Origin: Comamonadaceae bacterium
GTDB taxonomy: Bacteria > Pseudomonadota > Gammaproteobacteria > Burkholderiales > Burkholderiaceae_C
Assembly (NCBI GenBank): GCA_947460165.1
Contig: CANHKH010000219.1
Span: 1 to 6,114 of the forward strand
DNA length: 6,114 nucleotides
Direction of reading: 5' to 3'
Shown here: positions 1 through 5,314 of the stretch, piece by piece
How positions within the stretch are numbered: position 1 is the first letter of the stretch
Layout of the letters: every line of letters begins with the position of its first letter
The notes under the pieces: generated by a model
What the model was told of the DNA's origin: nothing
The model's input: only the letters and a program-made list of their open reading frames with translations
Databases searched by the model: none
Made by a program: the position numbers and the translations under genes

Positions 1-341
1 TGAGTTTTTCGGGCCGGGCTTACGGCTTTATGGACGAGGCGCTGGCCTCGCTGGGGCGCAGGCGCCAGGTGGTGCTCACCGTCAACCAGTTCTTCACCGC
101 CGGTCGGGTGGTGGCTGCGTCGAATTTGCTCACCGTGCTGCCGCGCCACTTTGTCAGCGTCACGGGCATTGCCGAGCAGCTGGCCCTGCAAAAGCTGCCT
201 TTTGACATTGCCCCTGTGCACGTGGACGCGGTCTGGCACCGCCGCGCCCAGCTGCGCGCCAGCCACCAATGGCTGCGCCAGGCCCTCATGCGCGTGGCCC
301 AACGCGCACTCCAGCCCAGTCTGCCGCCTGCCGCGCCGTGA
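1..341 (+). CDS. LysR-family transcriptional regulator, C-terminal fragment
   Basis: The reading frame is open from the left edge (first whole codon at base 3) to TGA at 339-341, so the gene starts outside the window and only about 112 C-terminal residues are seen. They match the second half of a LysR-type effector-binding (PBP2-like) domain: a 'YGFMDEALASLGRRRQVVLTV' stretch, then 'VAASNLLTVLPRHF' and 'LPFDIAPVHVDAVWHRR', ending in the usual 'SHQWLRQALMRVA' helix. In the family this domain binds a small-molecule inducer, and an N-terminal winged helix (not in the window) binds DNA. The target and inducer cannot be told from this fragment. The stop overlaps the start of the metallophosphoesterase gene, which suggests the two are translated from one message. 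The family call is firm; the function is unknown. Confidence 0.88.
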   Translation, partial: SFSGRAYGFMDEALASLGRRRQVVLTVNQFFTAGRVVAASNLLTVLPRHFVSVTGIAEQLALQKLPFDIAPVHVDAVWHRRAQLRASHQWLRQALMRVAQRALQPSLPPAAP

Positions 342-1177
342 AGATTCAGCTGCTCTCAGACCTGCACCTGGAAAGCCACCCCCACTTTCAGGCCCAGCCC
401 CTGCCCGGCGCCGACTTGTTGGTGCTGGCCGGCGACATTGGCTCTTACCAACCAGGCTCGGCGCTGCTGGACCTCCAGGAGCCCGACTTTGGCCTGGCCC
501 GCTTCTCGCCCCTACCGCCCAGCCAGGGCGGCTCAGGCTGGCCCACGCCGGTGGTGTTTGTGCCGGGCAACCACGAGTACGACGGCCTGGACTTTGACCA
601 CGCCCACGCCCAGCTGCGCGAGGTCTGCCAGCGCCTGGGCCTGGTGTGGCTGGAGCGCCAAAGCCTGGTGATGGCCGGCGTGCGCCTGATAGGCACCACC
701 TTGTGGACCGACTTTGAATGCCTGCTGCAGCTGCCGGGCAACGACACGGCCACCAAGCAAGCCAAGCTGCTGGACAAGGCCTTTCGCGCGGCCAACTTCT
801 ACCTGCGCAAAACCGGCACGCAATACAGCGGCCAGCCCATGCTGGCCGAGCAGGTGCAGGCCCAGGCCCGCCTGTGCCAAGCCTGGCTGCGCCAGGCGCT
901 GGCCCAGCCCTTTGACGGCCCCACGGTGGTCATCACCCACTTTGCCCCCACGCTGGCCAGCGCCGACCCGCGCTACGGCTTGACACCCGGCACGGCCGGC
1001 TTTTGCAACGCCCTGGACGATTTGCTGCCGCTGGCCCACACCTGGCTGCACGGCCACCTGCATTGCGCGGTGGAGGTGGTGCAGGCAGGCTGTCGCATCG
1101 TGGCCAACCCCCTGGGCTACGCACGCAAGGGCGAGCAGCTGGGGCACAGGCCGGGTTTGTTGGTTGAGGTGGTGTGA
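338..1177 (+). CDS. Calcineurin-like metallophosphoesterase
   Basis: A 279-residue protein with all dinuclear metal-site blocks of the calcineurin-like phosphoesterase fold: D8-L-H10 (in 'LLSDLHLE'), G32-D33 ('AGDIG'), G77-N78-H79-E80 ('PGNHEYD'), H201 ('ITHFAPT') and G239-H240-L-H242. Such enzymes hydrolyse phosphomono- or diesters with two metal ions; the substrate here cannot be told. No signal peptide is seen, so it is probably cytoplasmic. I chose the GTG at 338 because it gives the standard beginning 'MKIQLLSDLHLE'. The frame also has an ATG at 269, but that would add 23 residues unlike the family and overlap the LysR gene deeply. With GTG the genes overlap by GTGA (338-341), typical of translational coupling. 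A proline/glycine-rich stretch (about residues 57-69) between the second and third metal blocks coincides with a DNA hairpin and may be a later insertion. Confidence 0.93.
   Translation: MKIQLLSDLHLESHPHFQAQPLPGADLLVLAGDIGSYQPGSALLDLQEPDFGLARFSPLPPSQGGSGWPTPVVFVPGNHEYDGLDFDHAHAQLREVCQRLGLVWLERQSLVMAGVRLIGTTLWTDFECLLQLPGNDTATKQAKLLDKAFRAANFYLRKTGTQYSGQPMLAEQVQAQARLCQAWLRQALAQPFDGPTVVITHFAPTLASADPRYGLTPGTAGFCNALDDLLPLAHTWLHGHLHCAVEVVQAGCRIVANPLGYARKGEQLGHRPGLLVEVV
515..531. repeat. Small GC hairpin inside the metallophosphoesterase gene
   Basis: CCGCCC (515-520), a five-base loop, and GGGCGG (526-531) form a perfect 6-bp stem within the codons for a Pro/Gly-rich loop (SPLPPSQGGSG, about residues 57-67). 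The surrounding C-rich then G-rich pattern resembles the palindromic element at 2865-2902, though the similarity is only in style. It is either a loop of unusual composition or a remnant of a small palindromic repeat inserted in frame. Confidence 0.4.
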
Positions 1178-1215
1178 GCTGAAGGCGTGTGGGCAAGGCC
1201 TCCTGACCGCCACCC

Positions 1216-1245
1216 ATCACCGGCAGGCCGGCTCCAGGGTAGAAA
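1216..1245 (-). repeat. REP-like palindromic repeat, copy 1
   Basis: The core at 1216-1235 (plus strand ATCACCGGCAGGCCGGCTCC) matches copy 2 at 5772-5791 in 19 of 20 bases. The core can fold as CCGG/CCGG or GCCGGC/GCCGGC arms. Read on the minus strand, it is preceded by CTGGAG where copy 2 has CTGTAGGAG, so the three bases TAG of the head are missing. It sits between the convergent metallophosphoesterase and TetR genes, a usual site for REP elements, and could act as a transcript end or mRNA-stabilising hairpin for both. There is no T-run beside it, so I do not call an intrinsic terminator. Confidence 0.65.
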
Positions 1246-1254
1246 TACGGCGGC

Positions 1255-1920
1255 TCAGCGGCTGCGCAAGCCGTCAAAACAGGTGGCGACGACCCACTCG
1301 ACGATGGCCTCGTCACTGTACTGGCCGCCCGCCTTCATGAACTCGAGCACGGGGTCGCAAGCGCGTGAATACAGGGTGTAGAGCACCAAAATGGGCGGCA
1401 AGGCGGGGTTCAGGCAGGCACTGTGCTGGGCGGCCTCTATCCAAGCGCCCATGCGCTCGCTGACGGCCATCAACAGGCCCAGGTACTCGGTGTTGGCCAT
1501 GAGTTTGGCACGCAAACTGGAGTTTTGGCTGGGCAGCGAGGGCATTTCGCCGGCCAGCTGCAGCGCCATCATCCAGCGCACCACCGCCTTGAGCTGCAGC
1601 AGGGGCTCCGCGTCAGCGGGCAGCGTGTCCAAAAAGGCTTGGGCCTTGAGCAGCACGCGCACCATGGCGGCGGCGGCCAGGTCTTCTTTGCTGGGAAAGT
1701 GCTTGTAGAGGCTGGCCTTGGCAATGCCCACCTCGGCGGCCACCTCGTCCACCGTCATCAAGTCAAAACCTTTTTCGGACAACAAGCGGTTGACGGCGCG
1801 GATGATGGCGTCTTCCCGGACTTGCAGCATCTGGGCCTTGAAGGAGGCCTTGCGACCCGCGCCTGCCGCAGGCGCTGCGGTTTCGGGGGGGTGGACGGCG
1901 GAACTGAGGGACAGGCTCAT
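1255..1920 (-). CDS. TetR/AcrR-family transcriptional regulator
   Basis: A 221-residue protein with a clear TetR-type DNA-binding domain. The first helix is around residues 35-50 ('REDAIIRAVNRLLSEKGF'), followed by the helix-turn-helix at about 55-75 ('MTVDEVAAEVGIAKASLYKHF') and the customary 'PSKEDL' at the start of helix 4. The remaining 140 residues are a helical ligand-binding/dimerisation region whose ligand cannot be inferred. Residues 1-30 are an Ala/Pro/Ser-rich extension longer than usual. The codon for Met31 is an alternative start, but ATG at 1920 fits the tight spacing: it follows the kinase stop by two bases (TAGCCATG on the minus strand), so the gene is almost surely co-transcribed and perhaps translationally coupled. 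TetR proteins usually repress their own operon and a neighbouring gene, so the divergent flavin reductase/transporter series is a possible target (inference). Confidence 0.93.
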   Translation of the reverse strand: MSLSLSSAVHPPETAAPAAGAGRKASFKAQMLQVREDAIIRAVNRLLSEKGFDLMTVDEVAAEVGIAKASLYKHFPSKEDLAAAAMVRVLLKAQAFLDTLPADAEPLLQLKAVVRWMMALQLAGEMPSLPSQNSSLRAKLMANTEYLGLLMAVSERMGAWIEAAQHSACLNPALPPILVLYTLYSRACDPVLEFMKAGGQYSDEAIVEWVVATCFDGLRSR

Positions 1921-1922
1921 GG

Positions 1923-2714
1923 CTAGGCTTCTGGGCGGGCGTCCTCATGGAGGGCGCCCAAGGTAAAAAAGAAAGTGGCCCCCTGGCCGGGGGAAGAAAA
2001 GGCGCGCACCTCGCCGCCGTGGCTGGCCACGATGCGTTTGACCAAATACAGGCCCATGCCGCTGCCCGGAAATTGCGCGCTGCTGTGCAGCCGCTCAAAG
2101 GTCTGGAACAGGCGCCCGGCCTGGGCCATGTCAAAACCGGCGCCGTGGTCACGCACCACATAGGCGCCGCCCTCGGAGGCAGGCTGGCGCGTGAATTCAA
2201 TCTGCACCACGGCTTGCTGGGCGCTGAACTTCCAGGCATTGCCAAGTAAATTTTCCAGCACCTGGCGCAGCAAGGCGCGGTCGCCCCAGTCGCTCAGGCC
2301 AGGCTCCACTTGGCACTGGCAAGCCCGACCGGGCTCGCGGGCCTGCAGGCCGTCAAGCACCTCGCGCGCCAAGCCACTCATGTCCACGGCCTCCACACGC
2401 AGCGCAACCCGACTGGCGCGGGCCAGCGCGACCAGCGCCTCGGTCAATTGGTCCATGTGCGCCAAGCCCATGTGCAGGCGGCTGGCGTAGTGCGCACTGA
2501 CCCGCCCCGTCTCACCCGGCAGGTCGTTCAAGGCCTCCTGCAAAAGGCTGCAAAAACTGTTGGCCGCACTCAAGGGGGTGCGCAACTCATGCGCCACCGC
2601 ATGGGCAAACGCCTCCAGCTCAGCCTGCGACTGCTCGAGCTGAGCCACGCGCGCTTGCAGTGCAAGCAACGGGTCTGAGCCCAGTGCAGGCGATGGAGCG
2701 GCCACCAAACTCAT
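1923..2714 (-). CDS. Small soluble sensor histidine kinase (HisKA + HATPase), no sensor domain
   Basis: With the ATG at 2714 the protein has 263 residues. A short coiled-coil-like lead (about 15-36, 'LLALQARVAQLEQSQAELEAF') runs into the dimerisation/phosphoacceptor domain with the H-box 'VAHELRTPL' (phospho-acceptor H42, E43). The ATP-binding domain has the N-box N155/N159 ('LENLLGNAWKFS'), G1 box D189-x-G191-x-G193, F-box 'LFQTFERLH' (202-210) and G2 box 'GSGMGLYLVKRI' (217-228). The catalytic core is thus intact and resembles kinases of the bacteriophytochrome/PAS-kinase type, but no PAS, GAF, HAMP or membrane segment precedes it. Other in-frame starts are ATG at 2744 and TTG at 2759. I prefer 2714 because the added codons are unlike the rest of the gene and a GGTGG lies about 8 bases before 2714; the start is uncertain. 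No response regulator is in the window; the next gene is a TetR regulator. Confidence 0.88.
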   Translation of the reverse strand: MSLVAAPSPALGSDPLLALQARVAQLEQSQAELEAFAHAVAHELRTPLSAANSFCSLLQEALNDLPGETGRVSAHYASRLHMGLAHMDQLTEALVALARASRVALRVEAVDMSGLAREVLDGLQAREPGRACQCQVEPGLSDWGDRALLRQVLENLLGNAWKFSAQQAVVQIEFTRQPASEGGAYVVRDHGAGFDMAQAGRLFQTFERLHSSAQFPGSGMGLYLVKRIVASHGGEVRAFSSPGQGATFFFTLGALHEDARPEA

Positions 2715-2786
2715 GCCGCAAGCCACCCAAGGTGACAAAAACATGGCGAAACAAAGCAATGTTGCATCTGGCTATTTTCACCTGAG

Positions 2787-2810
2787 CCCGCAGGCCCATG
2801 GGCCCGCTGG
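2787..2810. promoter_or_regulatory. Inverted repeat, candidate operator
   Basis: The centre GGCCCATGGGCC (2793-2804) is a perfect 12-bp palindrome. It extends to an imperfect 24-bp dyad over 2787-2810, with 10 of 12 base pairs matching. It lies about 75 bases upstream of the chosen kinase start, on the side shared with the divergent flavin reductase gene. A symmetric site of this size fits binding by a dimeric repressor such as the TetR protein encoded in the same operon. That link is inference; no operator consensus is known for it. Confidence 0.35.
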
Positions 2811-2864
2811 GATAAGGGCTGCTGGCACACCTGCGCGCACCTGCCCACAGTCGCGCCCCGATTT

Positions 2865-2902
2865 CCTCCCTCCCCCTCTGGGGCGGGGGCCGGGGTGGGG
2901 GC
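2865..2902 (+). repeat. C-rich/G-rich element with G-quadruplex motif
   Basis: A pyrimidine-rich half (2865-2879) is followed by a G-rich half (2880-2901). The G-rich half holds four G-runs of 4, 5, 4 and 5 bases separated by loops of 1, 2 and 1 bases. This satisfies the usual four-run G-quadruplex pattern with very short loops. The halves can also pair (CCCC 2873-2876 with GGGG 2880-2883 or 2885-2888). Similar C-then-G intergenic palindromes are common dispersed repeats in related genomes (general knowledge, not checked here). It lies in the upstream region of the flavin reductase gene, with the G-rich strand being the coding strand. Confidence 0.6.
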
Positions 2903-3053
2903 ACGCGCAAGGCACCGACTTGTCATGACGCGCAGGCCTTCTCCCCAAAGCGCGAGGGCGCCAAGCCAAGGCCATCTCCATCGCTAGAGCGGCGGCTGGG
3001 CAACGATCACCGACAATGACAGACCCAGGCTGCTGCTGCCTTGAGCCACCGAC

Positions 3054-3572
3054 ATGCCCACCACCTCACTCCTTACCCAAGCCGCACCGCCCGAATTCTC
3101 GCGATTGCAGTTTCGCCAAGCCCTGGGCCTGTTCGCCACGGGCGTGACCATCATCACCGCCCGCGGCACGCAAGGCGAGCTGGTGGGCCTGACGGCCAAC
3201 TCCTTCAGCTCGGTGTCGTTGGAGCCGCCGCTGGTGCTATGGAGCCTGAAGCTGGCCTCCAGCGCCATGAACGTGCTGGCCCCGGCTTCTCACTATGCGA
3301 TCAACATTTTGGGCGCCGACCAGCAAGCCTTGGCCGAGCGCTTTGCCGGCCCCCAAGAGCAACGCTGGACAGGCGTGGCGCACCAGCCAGGGGCCTGTGG
3401 CGCGCCAGTGTTGCCGGGCTGCGTGGCGGTGTTCGAGTGCTTCAACCGCAGCCAGTACCAAGAGGGCGACCACGTCATTTTTGTGGGTGAGGTCGAGCGC
3501 TGCACCAGCCGACCGGGCGAGCCGCCCCTGCTGTTTCACGGCGGCAAGTTCTACACCGAGCATCCGCTCTGA
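3054..3572 (+). CDS. Flavin reductase family protein (FMN-binding split-barrel)
   Basis: A 172-residue protein matching the flavin reductase-like domain of short-chain NAD(P)H:flavin oxidoreductases (HpaC/RutF type). Marks are 'FRQALGLFATGVTIIT' (about 20-35), the flavin-binding 'GLTANSFSSVSLEPPLVLW' (45-63), 'YAINILG', and near the end 'DHVIFVGEVE' (139-148) with 'PLLFHGGKFY' (158-167). Length is normal for the family, which reduces FMN or FAD with NAD(P)H, often to supply a partner monooxygenase. No monooxygenase is in the window, so the partner is unknown and the protein could instead bind flavin or act as a stand-alone reductase. The start is well fixed: an in-frame TGA at 3042-3044 lies just before ATG 3054. 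It is first of a co-directional series, 52 bases before the transporter start. Confidence 0.92.
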   Translation: MPTTSLLTQAAPPEFSRLQFRQALGLFATGVTIITARGTQGELVGLTANSFSSVSLEPPLVLWSLKLASSAMNVLAPASHYAINILGADQQALAERFAGPQEQRWTGVAHQPGACGAPVLPGCVAVFECFNRSQYQEGDHVIFVGEVERCTSRPGEPPLLFHGGKFYTEHPL

Positions 3573-3624
3573 GTCGCAGCGGCCCATGAGCATCCAAGGT
3601 GGCGGCGCCAGCTACCATGCGACC

Positions 3625-4536
3625 ATGCCCCCTGCCAGCCCGCCTGAACGCAAAAACCACCTGGACCTGCTGGCCGTGAGCCTGCTCATGCTGTGCTGCC
3701 TGCTCTGGGGCGGCCAGCAGGTGCTGATCAAGGCCACCCTGCCCGAGTTGCCGGCGGTCTTCCAAGCTTGGTTGCGGCTGGGTGGGGCCACGCTCTTGCT
3801 GCTGCTGTGGTGCCGGCTCAAGGGCATTTCGCTGTGGGGCCGGGACGGCTCGCTGCGCGCCGGGCTGCTGGCCGGGCTGTTTTTTGCCGGCGAATTCGCC
3901 TGCATTTACGTGGGGCTGCAGCACACCAGCGCCTCCCGGCTGACGGTGTTTTTGTACACGGCGCCGTTTTGGGTGGCGCTGCTGCTGCCCCTGAAAATTC
4001 GCGCCGAGCGCCTGTATGGTGTGCAGTGGTGGGGCCTGGCACTGGCCTTTGCAGCGGTGGTTTTTGCGCTCCGTGAAGGCCTGAACCCCAGCCAGGGCCA
4101 GAGCCTGCAGGGCGACTTGCTGGGCCTGGCCGCGGGCATGTTCTGGGGCCTGACCACACTGGTCATACGCGGCTCCAAGTTGGCGCAAGTTTCAACTGAG
4201 AAACTTCTTTTTTACCAAGTGGGTGTGAGCGCGGTGCTGCTGCCTGTGCTCTCGCTGGCATTGGGGGAGGTGTGGGTCTGGCCGCCTTCGGCCTTTGCCT
4301 GGGGCTCGGTGCTCACGCAGGCCACCCTGGGCGGGTTTGTGAGCTTTTTGATCTGGATGTGGATGCTGGGCCGCTACCCGGCCACGCGCATGTCCAGCTT
4401 TGTGTTTTTCACGCCCTTGTTCGCACTGCTGTTTGGCGCGTGGTGGCTGGGCGAGACCGTCACGCCCGGCGTGCTGGTGGCCATTGGCGCCGTGGCGGTC
4501 GGCATGGCGCTGATGAACCGCAAGGCGGCAGGCTGA
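3625..4536 (+). CDS. EamA/DMT-family transporter (two EamA repeats)
   Basis: A 303-residue, very hydrophobic protein with about ten membrane helices, roughly at residues 15-35, 43-62, 79-97, 105-122, 130-147, 160-178, 192-211, 223-245, 253-275 and 277-297. This is the two-fold EamA repeat of the drug/metabolite transporter superfamily. Typical signatures are 'LLWGGQQVLIKA' in helix 1, 'GLQHTSASRLTVFLYTAPFWVALL' in the first repeat, 'STEKLLFYQ' in the loop before helix 7, and 'RYPATRMSSFVFFTPLFALLFGAWWLGE' in the second repeat. Such proteins sit in the inner membrane and usually export metabolites or amino acids; the substrate cannot be assigned. I chose ATG 3625 because it gives the short hydrophilic lead usual in the family. 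ATG 3586 in the same frame would add 13 residues; neither has a good ribosome binding site. A hairpin followed by a T-run lies within the gene at 4187-4213. Confidence 0.93.
   Translation: MPPASPPERKNHLDLLAVSLLMLCCLLWGGQQVLIKATLPELPAVFQAWLRLGGATLLLLLWCRLKGISLWGRDGSLRAGLLAGLFFAGEFACIYVGLQHTSASRLTVFLYTAPFWVALLLPLKIRAERLYGVQWWGLALAFAAVVFALREGLNPSQGQSLQGDLLGLAAGMFWGLTTLVIRGSKLAQVSTEKLLFYQVGVSAVLLPVLSLALGEVWVWPPSAFAWGSVLTQATLGGFVSFLIWMWMLGRYPATRMSSFVFFTPLFALLFGAWWLGETVTPGVLVAIGAVAVGMALMNRKAAG
4187..4213 (+). terminator. Terminator-like hairpin and T-run inside the transporter gene
   Basis: AAGTTTC (4187-4193), a six-base loop, and GAAACTT (4200-4206) form a perfect 7-bp inverted repeat. One base later comes a run of six T (4208-4213). 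The form is that of an intrinsic terminator, but the stem has only two G:C pairs, so it would be weak. It lies within coding sequence (codons for VSTEKLLFY), in a markedly AT-rich island of an otherwise GC-rich gene, with the uncommon codons CTT CTT TTT. Translating ribosomes would normally mask it. It may be chance. Confidence 0.3.
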
Positions 4537-4593
4537 GGCCCACAGCGTCACTTTTTCAGAGGCCACTGACTACACTGCCCGTGCCCGAATCCC

Positions 4594-4605
4594 GCGCAGC
4601 TGCGC
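4594..4605. promoter_or_regulatory. 12-bp palindrome in the leader of the 209-residue protein gene
   Basis: GCGCAGCTGCGC is a perfect palindrome 28 bases before the ATG at 4634, in the 97-bp gap after the transporter gene. A TACACT hexamer at 4571-4576 could be a -10 box, which would put the palindrome in the early transcribed leader or an operator position, but no good -35 is seen. GC-rich palindromes of this length can arise by chance, so support is weak. Confidence 0.25.
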
Positions 4606-4633
4606 TTGTTGGTCTTCATCGGCTTTTTTCCTC

Positions 4634-5263
4634 ATGGATCTTTTTTTTGCGGCCGCCGTTGCCTTGGCGCTGGCCTGGATGTTCAAGACACGCGCCGAAC
4701 GCGCCCGCATTGCCCGCTTGGCCACGCATTTGCGGCAGTACGACATTGAAAAACTGATGGAGACCCTCAGCGAAGGCTATTTGCGCGCCATTGGCGAGGA
4801 AGATGCGCAGCGCAGGCAAGCCATCTGGGCCTTGCTCGAGCCATCGGAGCGCAAGATCTGTGAGCAGTTTGGCCAGTTTGCGCAGCGCTTTGGCCAAGAC
4901 AGCGAGGCCGACAGCCGCGTCATGCGGCCAGCCTGGCCGGCGTCTGCCTTGCTGCTGTGGCTGGCGCCAGTGTTCCCCCGCTTGCTTGAGCGCCACAGCT
5001 TTGACATGCGCCGGCTGTTGGCGCTGCATGCACAAGCCCTCCACCAAGCGGCACAAGCGAAGCAGCTGCCGGCTTCTGAAAAAGCCTTCACCATGCTGGC
5101 CGAGCTGATGCTCATGCAGCACAGCTGCCACTGGTTTTGCAAATCTCGCCAAGTGGCCTCGGCCAGGCTGCTGCTGCGGCACCAAACCCCCTACGCCAAA
5201 GTGCTGGCCTCGGTGGCGCCTGACACCCTCAAGGCCTACCAAGCGCTGACCGGTGTGGCCTGA
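4634..5263 (+). CDS. Hypothetical protein, N-terminal membrane anchor with helical domain
   Basis: I do not recognise this 209-residue protein. Residues 2-17 ('DLFFAAAVALALAWMF') form one hydrophobic segment followed at once by the basic 'KTRAERARIAR' (18-28), so a single N-terminal anchor with the rest in the cytoplasm is likely by the positive-inside rule. The remainder looks mostly helical and charged: 'RQYDIEKLMETLSEGYLRAIGEEDAQRRQAIWALLEPSERKICEQFGQFAQRFG' (35-87), a second hydrophobic patch at 101-117, and a C-terminal part with C165-H-W-F-C169. No catalytic motif is evident. Composition and codon use are consistent with a real gene. ATG 4634 is the only plausible start: the frame upstream to the transporter stop has no other start codon. 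A run of eight T lies at codons 3-5. The gap to the thioesterase is 51 bp. It is probably a lineage-conserved protein of unknown function (inference). Confidence 0.82.
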   Translation: MDLFFAAAVALALAWMFKTRAERARIARLATHLRQYDIEKLMETLSEGYLRAIGEEDAQRRQAIWALLEPSERKICEQFGQFAQRFGQDSEADSRVMRPAWPASALLLWLAPVFPRLLERHSFDMRRLLALHAQALHQAAQAKQLPASEKAFTMLAELMLMQHSCHWFCKSRQVASARLLLRHQTPYAKVLASVAPDTLKAYQALTGVA

Positions 5264-5314
5264 GCGGTACCCGCCAAACCGTCCAAGGTTCTCGACTCCC
5301 CACCTGCAACTGCC

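Larger units (their letters stand above)
2715..3053. other. Divergent intergenic region between kinase and flavin reductase
   Basis: About 340 bp without a convincing gene; short open frames here lack coding character. It must hold the promoters of the minus-strand kinase-TetR pair and of the plus-strand flavin reductase. Contents seen: an AT-richer patch at about 2736-2780 next to the kinase start, a 12-bp perfect palindrome at 2793-2804, and a C-rich/G-rich element at 2865-2902. A possible -10 hexamer GACAAT lies at 3012-3017, but no matching -35 is visible 16-18 bases upstream. I do not call a promoter with confidence on either strand. Confidence 0.6.

Noticed and set aside
533..1213. Open frame of 226 codons on the minus strand
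   Set aside because: It is antisense to the metallophosphoesterase, whose catalytic motifs are all present, and its low-complexity His/Gln/Gly composition is that of a shadow frame.
2713..2928. Small plus-strand open frame in the divergent intergenic region
   Set aside because: It runs through the palindrome and the G-rich repeat, has no coding character, and nothing supports translation.
2920..3017. Sigma-70 promoter for the flavin reductase gene
   Set aside because: TTGTCA (2920-2925) has no -10 at the right distance, and GACAAT (3012-3017) has no -35 at the right distance; neither makes a convincing pair.
3295..3624. Upstream extension of the transporter frame
   Set aside because: The frame stays open back to 3295, but that part overlaps the flavin reductase gene in another frame and its translation has no transporter character.
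3475..4188. Open frame of 237 codons on the minus strand
   Set aside because: It is antisense to the transporter and the end of the flavin reductase gene, is Gln/Arg/Ala-rich, and has no domain.
4594..4629. Intrinsic terminator after the transporter gene
   Set aside because: The GCGCAGCTGCGC palindrome is separated from the six-T run by 18 bases and would have only a four-base-pair stem, so it does not have terminator form.
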